Shown here one piece after another: positions 39,879-47,538 of a stretch of 64,000 bases of DNA. The stretch is taken from the NCBI GenBank assembly GCA_964615375.1, contig CAZTOW010000015.1, positions 1-64,000 on the forward strand, read 5' to 3'. The stretch's first letter is position 1. The number at the start of each line of letters is the position of its first letter. Source of the stretch: CAZKWG01 sp964615375. GTDB taxonomy: Bacteria > Myxococcota_A > UBA796 > CAZKWG01. The notes beneath the pieces are model-generated. The model searched no databases. It saw only the letters and a list, made by a program, of their open reading frames with translations, and was not told where the DNA came from. The translations under genes were made by a program, and so were the position numbers.

Positions 39879-41153
39879 TCAGGGCTTGGGCGCCTTCCTG
39901 CCCTCGGCCTTCTTCTTCGCGTCCTTCTTCTTCAGCCGGCCGGCGTCCTTGCCCGCCTTGACCGCGCCCCCGCTCAGCGCCACGCCCACGCACAGGAGCA
40001 TGAGCAGCGCCGCGCCGAAGAATTTCACCTCCTGGAAGAACCAGGAGAGCGCCGGCAGGGCCTTGGTCATCGGCCCGCGCCAGGTGAGCGGGTGGGCCAG
40101 GAGGGCGTACATGAGCCCCGCGGGCGCCCAGGCCCAGGGGCGGAGCCGCCCGCGCAGCAGCGCCGTGCCCACCACCGCGAGCGGCAGCAGCAGGAAGACG
40201 AGGTGGTGCTCATAGGCGTAGACGGGCGTGATCACCATCAGCACCGTCATGGCCCCCAGCACGCCCGCGTCGCCCAGCGTGTCGCGCTCCTTCCGGCCGA
40301 GCCAGCAGAGCCCGCCCAGCAGCGCGAGGTTGGTGATCCCGGAGAGGGTCCGCGCGGTGCGGGAGAGCGTGAAGCCGTCCGGCCCCGGCCAGCGCTGGTT
40401 GAACAGATCGGGGATGGAGTGGTTGGCCGTGAGCGTGATGGGGACCGTGAGCTCGTGGTAGGGCCCGCCGGCGAAGCGCGGGAGCACCTCGGTGTAGAAG
40501 CGGAGCTGGATCTCCGGGCCGAGCAGGGGCAGGGTGGCCAGCGTCAGCGCGAGGGCGGTGGCGGCGGACAGGGCGACCGGCATCCACCTCCGCTGGGCCG
40601 CCCACCCGAACACGAAGAGGGCCGGCGACATCTTGGCCATGCCCGCGACGCCCAGCGCGAGCCCGCTCCGCCGCCAGAGGGCGAGCGCCAGGAAGAGCAG
40701 GACGATGAGGTTGGCCTGCCCCATCTTCAGGTTGTCCGGCAGGGGCCCGTAGGTGATCGCCAGCCCGGCCAGCAGGAGCGGCGGGGCCTGGAGCCAGCGC
40801 CAGAGGACCAGCAGCACGCCCGCCAGCGCCGCGTGGTTCATCCAGTAGTAGACGCGGTAGGCGGCCGGCAGGCTGAGCCCGTCGTCCCAGGCCATCGTGA
40901 GCAGGAAGGGCGGCGGGTAGAAGTAGGGGTTGACCGTGCGCCGGATCCCCTCCTGGCGGGCGTTCTCGGTCAGCTCCGCCATGTCGTAGGGGTCGCCGCC
41001 GTCGGCCGCCACCGTCCAGGCGTAGTGATAGGTGGCGAAGTCCCGGCCATTCTTCGTGCCGTACACGGCCTGGTACGAGGGCCAGACCACCAGGCCCGCG
41101 TACGCGGCGCACAGTGCAAGGGCGAGCAGGACCTTCTTCATGGCCCGACGCAT
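39879..41153 (-). CDS. GT87-type (DUF2029) membrane glycosyltransferase
   Basis: 424 aa from ATG 41153 (MRRAMKKVLL; ATG 41141 is an alternative). About ten hydrophobic helices, with the first-loop acidic/aromatic motif typical of GT-C enzymes (GRDFATYHYAWTVAADGGDPY), then NPYFYPPPFLLTM and a GQANLIVLLFLALALW motif found in DUF2029 mannosyl/arabinosyltransferases ('k.GQ.n.ll'). The enzyme would use polyprenyl-phosphate sugars on the outer face of the membrane. The C-terminus is Lys-rich (KKKDAKKKAEGRK). Divergent from the methyltransferase gene across a region with a perfect 18-bp palindrome. Confidence 0.88.
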   Translation of the reverse strand: MRRAMKKVLLALALCAAYAGLVVWPSYQAVYGTKNGRDFATYHYAWTVAADGGDPYDMAELTENARQEGIRRTVNPYFYPPPFLLTMAWDDGLSLPAAYRVYYWMNHAALAGVLLVLWRWLQAPPLLLAGLAITYGPLPDNLKMGQANLIVLLFLALALWRRSGLALGVAGMAKMSPALFVFGWAAQRRWMPVALSAATALALTLATLPLLGPEIQLRFYTEVLPRFAGGPYHELTVPITLTANHSIPDLFNQRWPGPDGFTLSRTARTLSGITNLALLGGLCWLGRKERDTLGDAGVLGAMTVLMVITPVYAYEHHLVFLLLPLAVVGTALLRGRLRPWAWAPAGLMYALLAHPLTWRGPMTKALPALSWFFQEVKFFGAALLMLLCVGVALSGGAVKAGKDAGRLKKKDAKKKAEGRKAPKP

Positions 41154-41191
41154 ACCCCGGGGGCGCGATCGCGGCCCGCGCCCGGTTATCG

Positions 41192-41209
41192 TGAATGACG
41201 CATCATTCA
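41192..41209. promoter_or_regulatory. perfect 18-bp palindromic operator candidate
   Basis: TGAATGA-CGCA-TCATTCA: 7-bp arms around a 4-nt centre, in the 75-bp divergent gap between the GT87-like and methyltransferase genes. It lies just downstream of a TTATCG -10-like hexamer (plus strand, ~41186), where a repressor would block the transcription start. Confidence 0.55.
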
Positions 41210-41228
41210 TCCCCGATTCGGATACGCC

Positions 41229-41981
41229 ATGGGTGATCTCCTCTTCGACACGCTCACGCGCCTGCACGGCGACCGACCCTGGGGGGCCGTGCTCGACGCC
41301 GGCACGGGCTCGCACTCGCTCCACTGGGTGGTCGGGCTCCCCACGACCCGCTGGACCGCCGTCACCGGGGACCTCGCCCGCGAGCGCGCCATGAAGCACG
41401 AGCAGCGCGAGCGCATGCGCCCCCAGGACCGCGTGATCACGGGCAACTGGACGGACCCCACGCTGCTGCACGGGGAGATCTACGACGTGGTGCTGGCGGA
41501 CTACCTGCTGGGCGCCATCGACGGCTTCGCCCCCTACTTCCAGGACCGGCTCTTCGCGCGCCTGCGTCCGCACACAGGCGGCGTGCTCTACGGCGTGGGC
41601 CTCGCGCCCTACCCGGACACGGCCGAGACCCCCGGCGGCCGGATCATCCTGGAGATCGCGCGCATGCGCGACGCCTGCATCCTGCTGGCCAGCCACCGCT
41701 GCTATCGCGAGTACCCGCTGGACTGGGTGGTCCGCCACCTGGAGCAGAGCGGCTTCCGGGTGGAGGAGGCGCGGAGCTTCCCCATCGTCTACCGCGAGCG
41801 CTTCATCAACGGACAGCTGGACGTGTGTACGCGCAAGCTGCCTTTCTTCAACGATCGCGGGCTGGCGAAGGCCATGGAGGCCGCCATCGCCGAGCTGCGA
41901 GAGCGCGCGCTGAAGATCTGCGCCCTGGAGGGCGGCATCCGCTTCGGGGAGGACTGGGTCTTCGCGGCGCGGCCGGTCTGA
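41229..41981 (+). CDS. class I SAM-dependent methyltransferase-like protein
   Basis: 250 aa. Motif I is clear near the N-terminus (AVLDAGTGSHSLHWV), followed by a second strand ending in acid (WTAVTGD), and IYDVVLADYLLGAI at the motif IV position. C-terminal strands (FRVEEARSFPIVYRERFINGQ) complete the fold. The substrate is not evident. It is followed by a radical SAM gene 91 nt away, so the two could modify the same metabolite or macromolecule. No Shine-Dalgarno is visible; the ATG follows TACGCC. Confidence 0.82.
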   Translation: MGDLLFDTLTRLHGDRPWGAVLDAGTGSHSLHWVVGLPTTRWTAVTGDLARERAMKHEQRERMRPQDRVITGNWTDPTLLHGEIYDVVLADYLLGAIDGFAPYFQDRLFARLRPHTGGVLYGVGLAPYPDTAETPGGRIILEIARMRDACILLASHRCYREYPLDWVVRHLEQSGFRVEEARSFPIVYRERFINGQLDVCTRKLPFFNDRGLAKAMEAAIAELRERALKICALEGGIRFGEDWVFAARPV

Positions 41982-42060
41982 GCTTGAGGCTGGAGGCGGC
42001 TCAGGCGGCGCGGCGGAGCCATCTCCCACGAACCCGCTTCCACCTCCCCCCTGGCGGGGC

Positions 42061-42066
42061 TATGGT
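42061..42066 (+). promoter_or_regulatory. candidate -10 element giving a leaderless mRNA
   Basis: GGGGCTATGGTCG holds TATGGT, ending 6 nt before the ATG at 42073. A start at the usual +7 would fall on the A of ATG, and no Shine-Dalgarno is present. Confidence 0.45.
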
Positions 42067-42072
42067 CGAAGT

Positions 42073-43605
42073 ATGCGCGTGCTCCTCGTCCAGCCCCCCC
42101 GTCGCTACTGGCCCTTCACCAGCGAGGGCGACAACTTCCTCCTCCAGCAGGCGCTCCCGGCCCTGGCCGCGCCGTTGCGCGAGGCGGGGATCGAGGTCCA
42201 CGTGCTGGACTGCATGCCGCTGCACATCGGCTGGCGCACGCTGGCCGACGAGCTGAAGCGCATCGACCCGGACGTGGTGGGCTGCGGGGAGAACCACGCG
42301 CTCTACGCCAGCGAGGCGATGCGCTTCTTCAAGCTCTGCCAGGAGGCCATCCCCCGGGCGGTGCGCGTGGCGGGCGGGGCGCACTTCACGAACCTCTCCC
42401 ACCGCTACGTGAGCGGCCAGAGCCCCATCGACGTGGTCGTCATCGGCGAGGGCGAGATCACCATCGTCGAGCTGTGCAAGGAGCTGGCGAAGCAGAACCG
42501 CGATCTCAGCAGCGTGGACGGCATCGCGTACTGGGACGGCGAGCGCATGGTCCGCTCCCGCCCGCGCAAGCTGGTGCAGGACCTGGACACGCTCCCCATC
42601 CCCGCCTACGACCTCATGCCCATGCATCTGTATGGGAAGAGCAGATACCTGTTCTCCCCGGGCGGCACCACCATCCACCACAGCCGCGGCTGCGTGTCGA
42701 AGTGCAGCTTCTGCGCCTGGTGGACCACCATGGCCGACCGCAAGTACGACGAGGCGGGCAACGCGAAGCTCTCCCCGCGCTGGCGCAGCAAGAGCGTGGA
42801 CAAGACCTTCGAAGAGATCGAGCTGCTCTACCACCGCTTCGGCAAGCGCTCGTATGTGTGGGTGGACGAGAGCTGGAACATCGACCCGCGCTTCAACGCC
42901 GCCTTCGCCGACCGCATGCTGCGGAGCGGCATGAAGACGAAGTGGTTCGCCTTCATGCGGGCCGACGGCATCGTGCGCGACGAGGAGAAGGGCATCCTGG
43001 AGGGGCTGGTGCGCGCGGGGCTCTCGCACATCCTGATCGGGGTGGAGCGCGCCGAGGACGACACGCTCGGGCTGCTGGACAAGCGCTTCTACGCGGGCGG
43101 CGTGGCCGAGCAGGCCATCCGCATCTTCAAGGAGCGCTACCCGGAGGTCTTCATCCAGGCCACCTTCATCGTCGGCACCAAGGACGAGAGCCCGGCCAGC
43201 CTGGAGCGCCAGGTGGCGCTGGCCAAGAAGCTGGACGTGGACTTCCCGGCCTTCCACCCCATCACCCCGGTGCCGGGCACGCCCATCTACGACGAGGCCA
43301 TCCGCGAGGGCTGGATCACCGAGGACGACTTCGACGACTTCGACTGGCTCTCGCCCGTGCTGGACAGCCAGTACATGACCCGCGACGAGATCGCCCAGGC
43401 CCTGTACCGGATGAACAAGCAGTTCGTGAACACGCCCTGGATGCTGCGGGGGCTGTTCAGCCGCGTGCCCTACAAGCGGGACATGTACATCTGGTTCCTC
43501 AAGGTCAGCACCGCCATGGCCGTGGACGCGATCAAGGATCGGCTGAACCCGCTCAAGGTGGAGACCTACCAGCAGCTCGTGACCCCGGCCTGGTACGACG
43601 GCTGA
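42073..43605 (+). CDS. B12-binding-domain radical SAM protein
   Basis: 510 aa. Residues ~1-140 form a cobalamin-binding Rossmann domain (RVLLVQPPRRYW, DPDVVGCGENHAL, DVVVIGEGEITIVELC), without the classical DxHxxG. The radical SAM core follows with HSRGCVSKCSFCAWW, a CxxxCxxC cluster site, then SYVWVDESWNIDPRF and GLSHILIGVERAEDDTL typical of COG1032 enzymes. The C-terminal ~100 residues are helical. These enzymes do methylations or rearrangements at unactivated carbons, often in lipid or natural-product pathways. Product unknown. Confidence 0.93.
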   Translation: MRVLLVQPPRRYWPFTSEGDNFLLQQALPALAAPLREAGIEVHVLDCMPLHIGWRTLADELKRIDPDVVGCGENHALYASEAMRFFKLCQEAIPRAVRVAGGAHFTNLSHRYVSGQSPIDVVVIGEGEITIVELCKELAKQNRDLSSVDGIAYWDGERMVRSRPRKLVQDLDTLPIPAYDLMPMHLYGKSRYLFSPGGTTIHHSRGCVSKCSFCAWWTTMADRKYDEAGNAKLSPRWRSKSVDKTFEEIELLYHRFGKRSYVWVDESWNIDPRFNAAFADRMLRSGMKTKWFAFMRADGIVRDEEKGILEGLVRAGLSHILIGVERAEDDTLGLLDKRFYAGGVAEQAIRIFKERYPEVFIQATFIVGTKDESPASLERQVALAKKLDVDFPAFHPITPVPGTPIYDEAIREGWITEDDFDDFDWLSPVLDSQYMTRDEIAQALYRMNKQFVNTPWMLRGLFSRVPYKRDMYIWFLKVSTAMAVDAIKDRLNPLKVETYQQLVTPAWYDG

Positions 43606-43659
43606 GGGCCCTCCTCCGCGGGCGAGCGTGCTAAGGTCAGCGGCCGGGAGGGCCCGAGG

Positions 43660-44853
43660 ATGGGCAGGCGGCTCCGGCGCGCGCGGCGGCTCCTGGGCTC
43701 GGGAGGGCCCGGGCGCAAGGCGCTGTTCAGCCTCCTCACGCTCGTCCTCGTCCTCGGGGGTGTCGAGCTCCTGCTGCGGGCGATCCTCGGTTCCCCGCCA
43801 CCCTACGACGCGCTCGCCCGCATCGACAAGTGCCGCGTGCAGGCGGACGGCCCGGACCACGCCCGGCTCGACTGCCAGCCCGGCGAGGACGCGGACCTGC
43901 GGGTGCGCGCGCGGGCGCCCGAGGGTCGCAGGCGCGTGGTCTTCCTCGGCGAGAGCTCCGTGCGGCAGACCGGGGTCCACCCCATCCCCTACGCCTTCGC
44001 CGACGCGGTCGCCGAGGCGAGCCCCGAGCTGGACGTGCTGAATTTCGGCGTCACCGGGCTCAGCGCCGCGGGGATCGGGCGGCTCGCCGCCGACCTCGAG
44101 GCCGTCCACCCCGACCTCGTCGTGATCTACAGCGGCCACAACGAGTACAACAACGACGTCTTCCGCGGCGCCATCTCGGGCACCCGCCTGTGGATGACCC
44201 CGATCTACCGCCTGCTGGGGGCGAGCTGGATCCACGGCCTGCTGGCGCGCGCGCCGCGGGGCGCGAGCTTCGCCGACCGACCGCGCGCGGCGGTGAACGC
44301 GATCGAGGACGATCTGGCGTTTCGCGTGCGGGACGCGGTGGAGGCCCGCTTTCGACAGGATCTCACCCAGGCCGTGCGCGCCTCGCCCGCGCCCGTCCTG
44401 CTGTGCACGATGCTCCGAAACCCGGGCTTCCCCCCCACGGGCACCCTGGTCACCGACCACCCCGACTGCGCCCGGGCGCTCAAGATCATCAGCGGTCCTG
44501 GCGCGCTGGAGCGGCGCCTGGCCACCGCCGAGCAGGCCTGTGGGGACGGCGCGATCACGGCCTGGCTGCGCTTCCAGCAGGCGCAGGCCAGCGGGGACCG
44601 GGAGGCGGCGCTCGCGCACTGGCGGCGCTCGCTGGACCTGGACGCCCTGCCGCTGCGCGCGCCTTCCACCGCCGATCCCGTCATCCGCGCGGTCGCCGCT
44701 GAGACCGGGGCGGGCGTGGTGGACCTGGAGGCGCGCTACGGACCCTGGGCGCAGCCCGCGTGGTTCAGCGACAACCTGCACTTCTCGCGGGAGGGGGCGC
44801 GGGTGGTGGGCGCGGAGCTCTCGGAGCCGATCCGGCGGGCGCTGGCCCCCTGA
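43660..44853 (+). CDS. membrane-anchored SGNH/GDSL-family hydrolase
   Basis: 397 aa, start with CGAGG upstream and a TAAGGT -10-like element at 43632-43637. One N-terminal membrane helix (ALFSLLTLVLVLGGVELLL) then an extracytoplasmic SGNH fold: block I RVVFLGESSVRQTG with nucleophile Ser, VLNFGVTGLSA (Gly block), VIYSGHNEYNND (Asn block), and SDNLHFSREGARV with catalytic Asp/His. A TPR-like insertion (~300-345, ACGDGAITAWLRFQQAQA) interrupts the domain. Likely an esterase or acyl-transfer enzyme acting on envelope glycans. Confidence 0.88.
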   Translation: MGRRLRRARRLLGSGGPGRKALFSLLTLVLVLGGVELLLRAILGSPPPYDALARIDKCRVQADGPDHARLDCQPGEDADLRVRARAPEGRRRVVFLGESSVRQTGVHPIPYAFADAVAEASPELDVLNFGVTGLSAAGIGRLAADLEAVHPDLVVIYSGHNEYNNDVFRGAISGTRLWMTPIYRLLGASWIHGLLARAPRGASFADRPRAAVNAIEDDLAFRVRDAVEARFRQDLTQAVRASPAPVLLCTMLRNPGFPPTGTLVTDHPDCARALKIISGPGALERRLATAEQACGDGAITAWLRFQQAQASGDREAALAHWRRSLDLDALPLRAPSTADPVIRAVAAETGAGVVDLEARYGPWAQPAWFSDNLHFSREGARVVGAELSEPIRRALAP

Positions 44854-44886
44854 CGCCCGCCCGGCGTGGCGGTTAACCCTCCTTCC

Positions 44887-45444
44887 ATGAAGCGCTACGA
44901 GCTGACCGGCGGCACCCTCCTCACCCTCGCGCAGGGCGATCTCACCGCCGCGGAGGTGGACGCCATCGTCAACGCCGCCAACGAGACCCTGCTGGGCGGG
45001 GGCGGGGTGGACGGCGCCATCCACCGTGCCGCCGGCCCCGATCTGCTCGCCGCCTGCTACGAGATCCCCGAGCAGCGCCCCCGCGTGCGCTGCCCCACCG
45101 GGGACGCGCGCCTGACGCCGGGCTTCCGCCTGCCCGCGCGCTTCGTCATCCACACGGTCGGCCCGGTCTGGGGCGCGCCCGACGCCCCCGCGCTCCTGAC
45201 CAGCGCCTACCGGAGCTCGCTGGATCTGGCCCGCGCCCACCAGCTCCGCACGGTGGCCTTCCCCGCGATCTCCTGCGGGGCCTACGGCTGCCCGCTGGAG
45301 GTGGGCGCCGAGATCGCGCTCCGCACCTGCCGCGAGCACGGCGCCGGCCTCGACGAGATCCTCTTCCTGCTCTTCAGCCAGGAGGCGTACACGGCCTTCG
45401 TGACCGCCGCCGAGCGGGTCGTGGGCCCGGCGGTGGAGGAGTAG
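44887..45444 (+). CDS. macrodomain protein, MacroD/YmdB-like ADP-ribose hydrolase
   Basis: 185 aa from ATG 44887 (MKRYELTGG). Canonical MacroD motifs: GDLTAAEVDAIVNAANETLLGGGGVDGAIHRAAG (read in parts: VDAIVNAANE and GGGGVDGAIH), HTVGPVW, SAYRSSLDLA and FPAISCGAYGCP. These proteins remove ADP-ribose from aspartate/glutamate or deacetylate O-acetyl-ADP-ribose. Full length for the family. No Shine-Dalgarno; a TAACCC element ends 7 nt before the ATG, again a possible leaderless mRNA. Its stop is 2 nt from that of the convergent lipoprotein gene. Confidence 0.92.
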   Translation: MKRYELTGGTLLTLAQGDLTAAEVDAIVNAANETLLGGGGVDGAIHRAAGPDLLAACYEIPEQRPRVRCPTGDARLTPGFRLPARFVIHTVGPVWGAPDAPALLTSAYRSSLDLARAHQLRTVAFPAISCGAYGCPLEVGAEIALRTCREHGAGLDEILFLLFSQEAYTAFVTAAERVVGPAVEE

Positions 45445-45446
45445 GC

Positions 45447-45875
45447 CTATCGCCTCAAGGTGAAGGTACACCCGCCGTCGCAGGTGCCCGTCAGCTTGTC
45501 GGCGGTCTCCAGGGTGCCCACGCAGCCGGTCACGCTGTCGCCGTCCTCGAAGATGACGGTGCTCCCCTCGATGGTGCCGGCGTAGGGCATGCCCATGGTC
45601 ATGCCCCCGTCCTCCTCGTAGTCGATGGTGAGCGAGCACCCGTCCACCACGATGTCGCAGGGCGTGGTCATCTGGGGGCACTCGCCGTTCCAGGCCCAGT
45701 CGTCGCCCGAGCTCATGGCCTCGCAGGCGCCCCCGGTCTCCGCCGCGGTGTCGTCGCCGTTCGCGCTGTCGTCGGTGTTGGCGCTGTCGTCGGTGTTGGC
45801 GCTGTCGTCGGTGTTCGCGCTGTCCTTCGTGTTGGAGCCCCCGGAGCAGGCCAGGAGCAGGAGCAGGGTGAGCAT
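45447..45875 (-). CDS. small lipoprotein with DSANTD repeats
   Basis: 142 aa from ATG 45875, preceded by GGAGGTCCATCCAGC. Signal peptide MLTLLLLLAC with Cys10 lipidated; an acidic (DSANTD)n linker follows, then a ~100-residue beta domain with three or four disulfide-type Cys pairs (GGACEAM, NGECPQ, PCDIVVDGCSL, GCVGTLETADKLTGTCDGGC in part). The fold resembles small periplasmic or surface domains that assess solute or metal, but no family is recognised. Divergent from the multicopper oxidase across the tandem TGTGAT operators. Confidence 0.8.
   Translation of the reverse strand: MLTLLLLLACSGGSNTKDSANTDDSANTDDSANTDDSANGDDTAAETGGACEAMSSGDDWAWNGECPQMTTPCDIVVDGCSLTIDYEEDGGMTMGMPYAGTIEGSTVIFEDGDSVTGCVGTLETADKLTGTCDGGCTFTLRR
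45763..45816. repeat. 18-bp tandem repeat in lipoprotein linker
   Basis: Three copies of an 18-bp unit (GCGCTGTCGTCGGTGTTG) encode the DSANTD linker directly after the lipobox. Confidence 0.85.
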
Positions 45876-45925
45876 GCTGGATGGACCTCCAGACGCAACT
45901 TGACCCGTCCCGCCGACGCCGCACA

Positions 45926-45964
45926 TGTGATCAATTGCATCACAGTGTGATGTATCTGATCACA
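45926..45964. promoter_or_regulatory. two tandem TGTGAT-N7-ATCACA palindromes
   Basis: TGTGAT-CAATTGC-ATCACA (45926-45944) and TGTGAT-GTATCTG-ATCACA (45946-45964), start-to-start 20 bp, in the divergent gap between the lipoprotein and multicopper oxidase genes. The half-sites recall CRP/FNR-superfamily sites, though CRP uses TGTGA-N6-TCACA. Their centres lie about 66 and 86 bp before the start predicted from the TATGTT -10 at 46009-46014, fitting an upstream activator. Confidence 0.75.
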
Positions 45965-46008
45965 GCGTCCCCGCGCTCGCCCGCGCTTCTCCGCGACGCG
46001 GCAGGGGC

Positions 46009-46014
46009 TATGTT
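46009..46014 (+). promoter_or_regulatory. candidate -10 element of the multicopper oxidase operon
   Basis: GGGGCTATGTTCTG holds TATGTT, 27 nt before the ATG at 46042, with GAAGGGGG serving as ribosome-binding site. Confidence 0.5.
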
Positions 46015-46041
46015 CTGCGGGAGAGACACGAAGGGGGATTC

Positions 46042-47538
46042 ATGCGCATCGCCACCATCCTGCTCCTGCTCAGCGCGTGTACGGGGAAAGACGAGGGCGA
46101 GACGAGCCCGGTCGACGACAGCGATCCGGTCGACGACAGCGGTCCGGTCGACGACACGGGCGAGCCCCGGACGCCGGAGGCCTGCGGCTACACCGCCGCC
46201 GAAGACCTGGACCCCTCCGAAGACGTCGTGGAGGTCGACCTCAGCGCGGCGGCGCTGGCCTGGGACCCGGGCACGGGCGTGCCGCTGGAGGACGGGCTCG
46301 CGTTCAACGGCATGGTCCCGGGGCCGCTCTTCGAGGCGACCGTGGGCCAGACCCTGCGCGTCAACTTCACCAACGACACCGACCAGGACCTGACCCTGCA
46401 CTGGCACGGCCTCCGCGTCAGCCCCGAGATGGACGGGATCATGCAGATGATGGACCCGGTCGCGCCCGGCGAGAGCTTCACCTACGAGCTCGCGCTCCAG
46501 GACACCGGGTTCTACTGGTACCACCCGCACATGAGCACGGACACCACGCTGGAGCGCGGCCTCTACGGCGGGATCATCGTGCGCGCGGCCGACGAGGGGC
46601 ATGCAGACTGTGAGCTCCCCCTGGTCCTCGACGACATCCTGCTCGACGAGGACACGAGCCAGATCATGCCGCCCGACACGGACATGATGCAGCTCATGGG
46701 CCGGCTGGGGAACCTGCTGATGGTCAACGGCCAGGCCGACCGGCTGGTGAGCCTGACGCAGGGCCAGACCGTGCTGCTGCGCCTGGTCAACGCCGCCAAC
46801 GCCCGATTCTTCGACCTCTACCTGGAGGGCCACACGCTGAGCGTGGTCGGCACGGACGGAGGCTGGCTGGCCGAGCCCTACGAGGTCGATCACCTCGTCG
46901 TCGCGCCGGGCGAGCGCTGGCTGGTCCGGGTGGACGCGACCGGCGAGCCCGGCGAGACCTGGCGCCTGATGAGCAAGCGCTTCCGGCTCCACGACGAGGA
47001 CCACTCGGACATGATGGAGTCCGACCCGCTGGGCGACGACGACCAGCCGGTCATGAGCTTCGTCTACGGCGAGGGCAGCGTCTCGGGCACGCCCTGGGTG
47101 CAGCCAACCCCGGACGTGCCGTCCTGGACGGGCGCCACGGACACGCTGGGCCACTCCTGGGAGCTCGACGAGGACATGGACGCCGGCACCGTCTTCATCG
47201 ACGGCGAGAGCTGGCCGGACGTGCCCATGGTCACGGTCACCGCCAACGTGGACACCACCTTCGTCATCGACAACAAGTCCGAGATGCACCACCCCTTCCA
47301 CATCCACGGCAACCGCTTCCAGCTCGTGGCCGTCAACGGCGAGCCCCCCGAGCAGGTCCAGGGCTGGAAGGACACCTGGGACGTGCCACCGATGACCGCG
47401 CTCACGGTGGTCAGCGCCCTGGACAACCCCGGGGAGTGGATGTACCACTGTCACATCCTGGAGCATGCCGAGGACGGGATGGCCGGTCTGATGACGGTGA
47501 CGGAGAGCGCCGACAGCGGGATGGACATGGAGCCTTGA
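46042..47538 (+). CDS. multicopper oxidase lipoprotein
   Basis: 498 aa. Lipoprotein signal MRIATILLLLSAC (Cys13), then a (PVDDSD)n linker. Three cupredoxin domains with all copper ligand motifs: HWHG (120-123), WYHPH (159-163), HHPFHIHG and HCHILEHAEDGM (C-terminal, with axial Met). A Met-rich stretch (MPPDTDMMQLMGRLGNLLM) and DDEDHSDMM region recall CueO/CotA-type Cu(I) or metal oxidases. Periplasmic or surface oxidation of copper, manganese or phenols is inferred. The TGA overlaps the TTG start of the following Mo-enzyme-like gene. Confidence 0.94.
   Translation: MRIATILLLLSACTGKDEGETSPVDDSDPVDDSGPVDDTGEPRTPEACGYTAAEDLDPSEDVVEVDLSAAALAWDPGTGVPLEDGLAFNGMVPGPLFEATVGQTLRVNFTNDTDQDLTLHWHGLRVSPEMDGIMQMMDPVAPGESFTYELALQDTGFYWYHPHMSTDTTLERGLYGGIIVRAADEGHADCELPLVLDDILLDEDTSQIMPPDTDMMQLMGRLGNLLMVNGQADRLVSLTQGQTVLLRLVNAANARFFDLYLEGHTLSVVGTDGGWLAEPYEVDHLVVAPGERWLVRVDATGEPGETWRLMSKRFRLHDEDHSDMMESDPLGDDDQPVMSFVYGEGSVSGTPWVQPTPDVPSWTGATDTLGHSWELDEDMDAGTVFIDGESWPDVPMVTVTANVDTTFVIDNKSEMHHPFHIHGNRFQLVAVNGEPPEQVQGWKDTWDVPPMTALTVVSALDNPGEWMYHCHILEHAEDGMAGLMTVTESADSGMDMEP
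46108..46161. repeat. 18-bp repeat encoding the oxidase linker
   Basis: Three copies of CCGGTCGACGACAGCGAT-like units encode PVDDSD/PVDDSG/PVDDTG behind the lipidated Cys. Confidence 0.8.
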
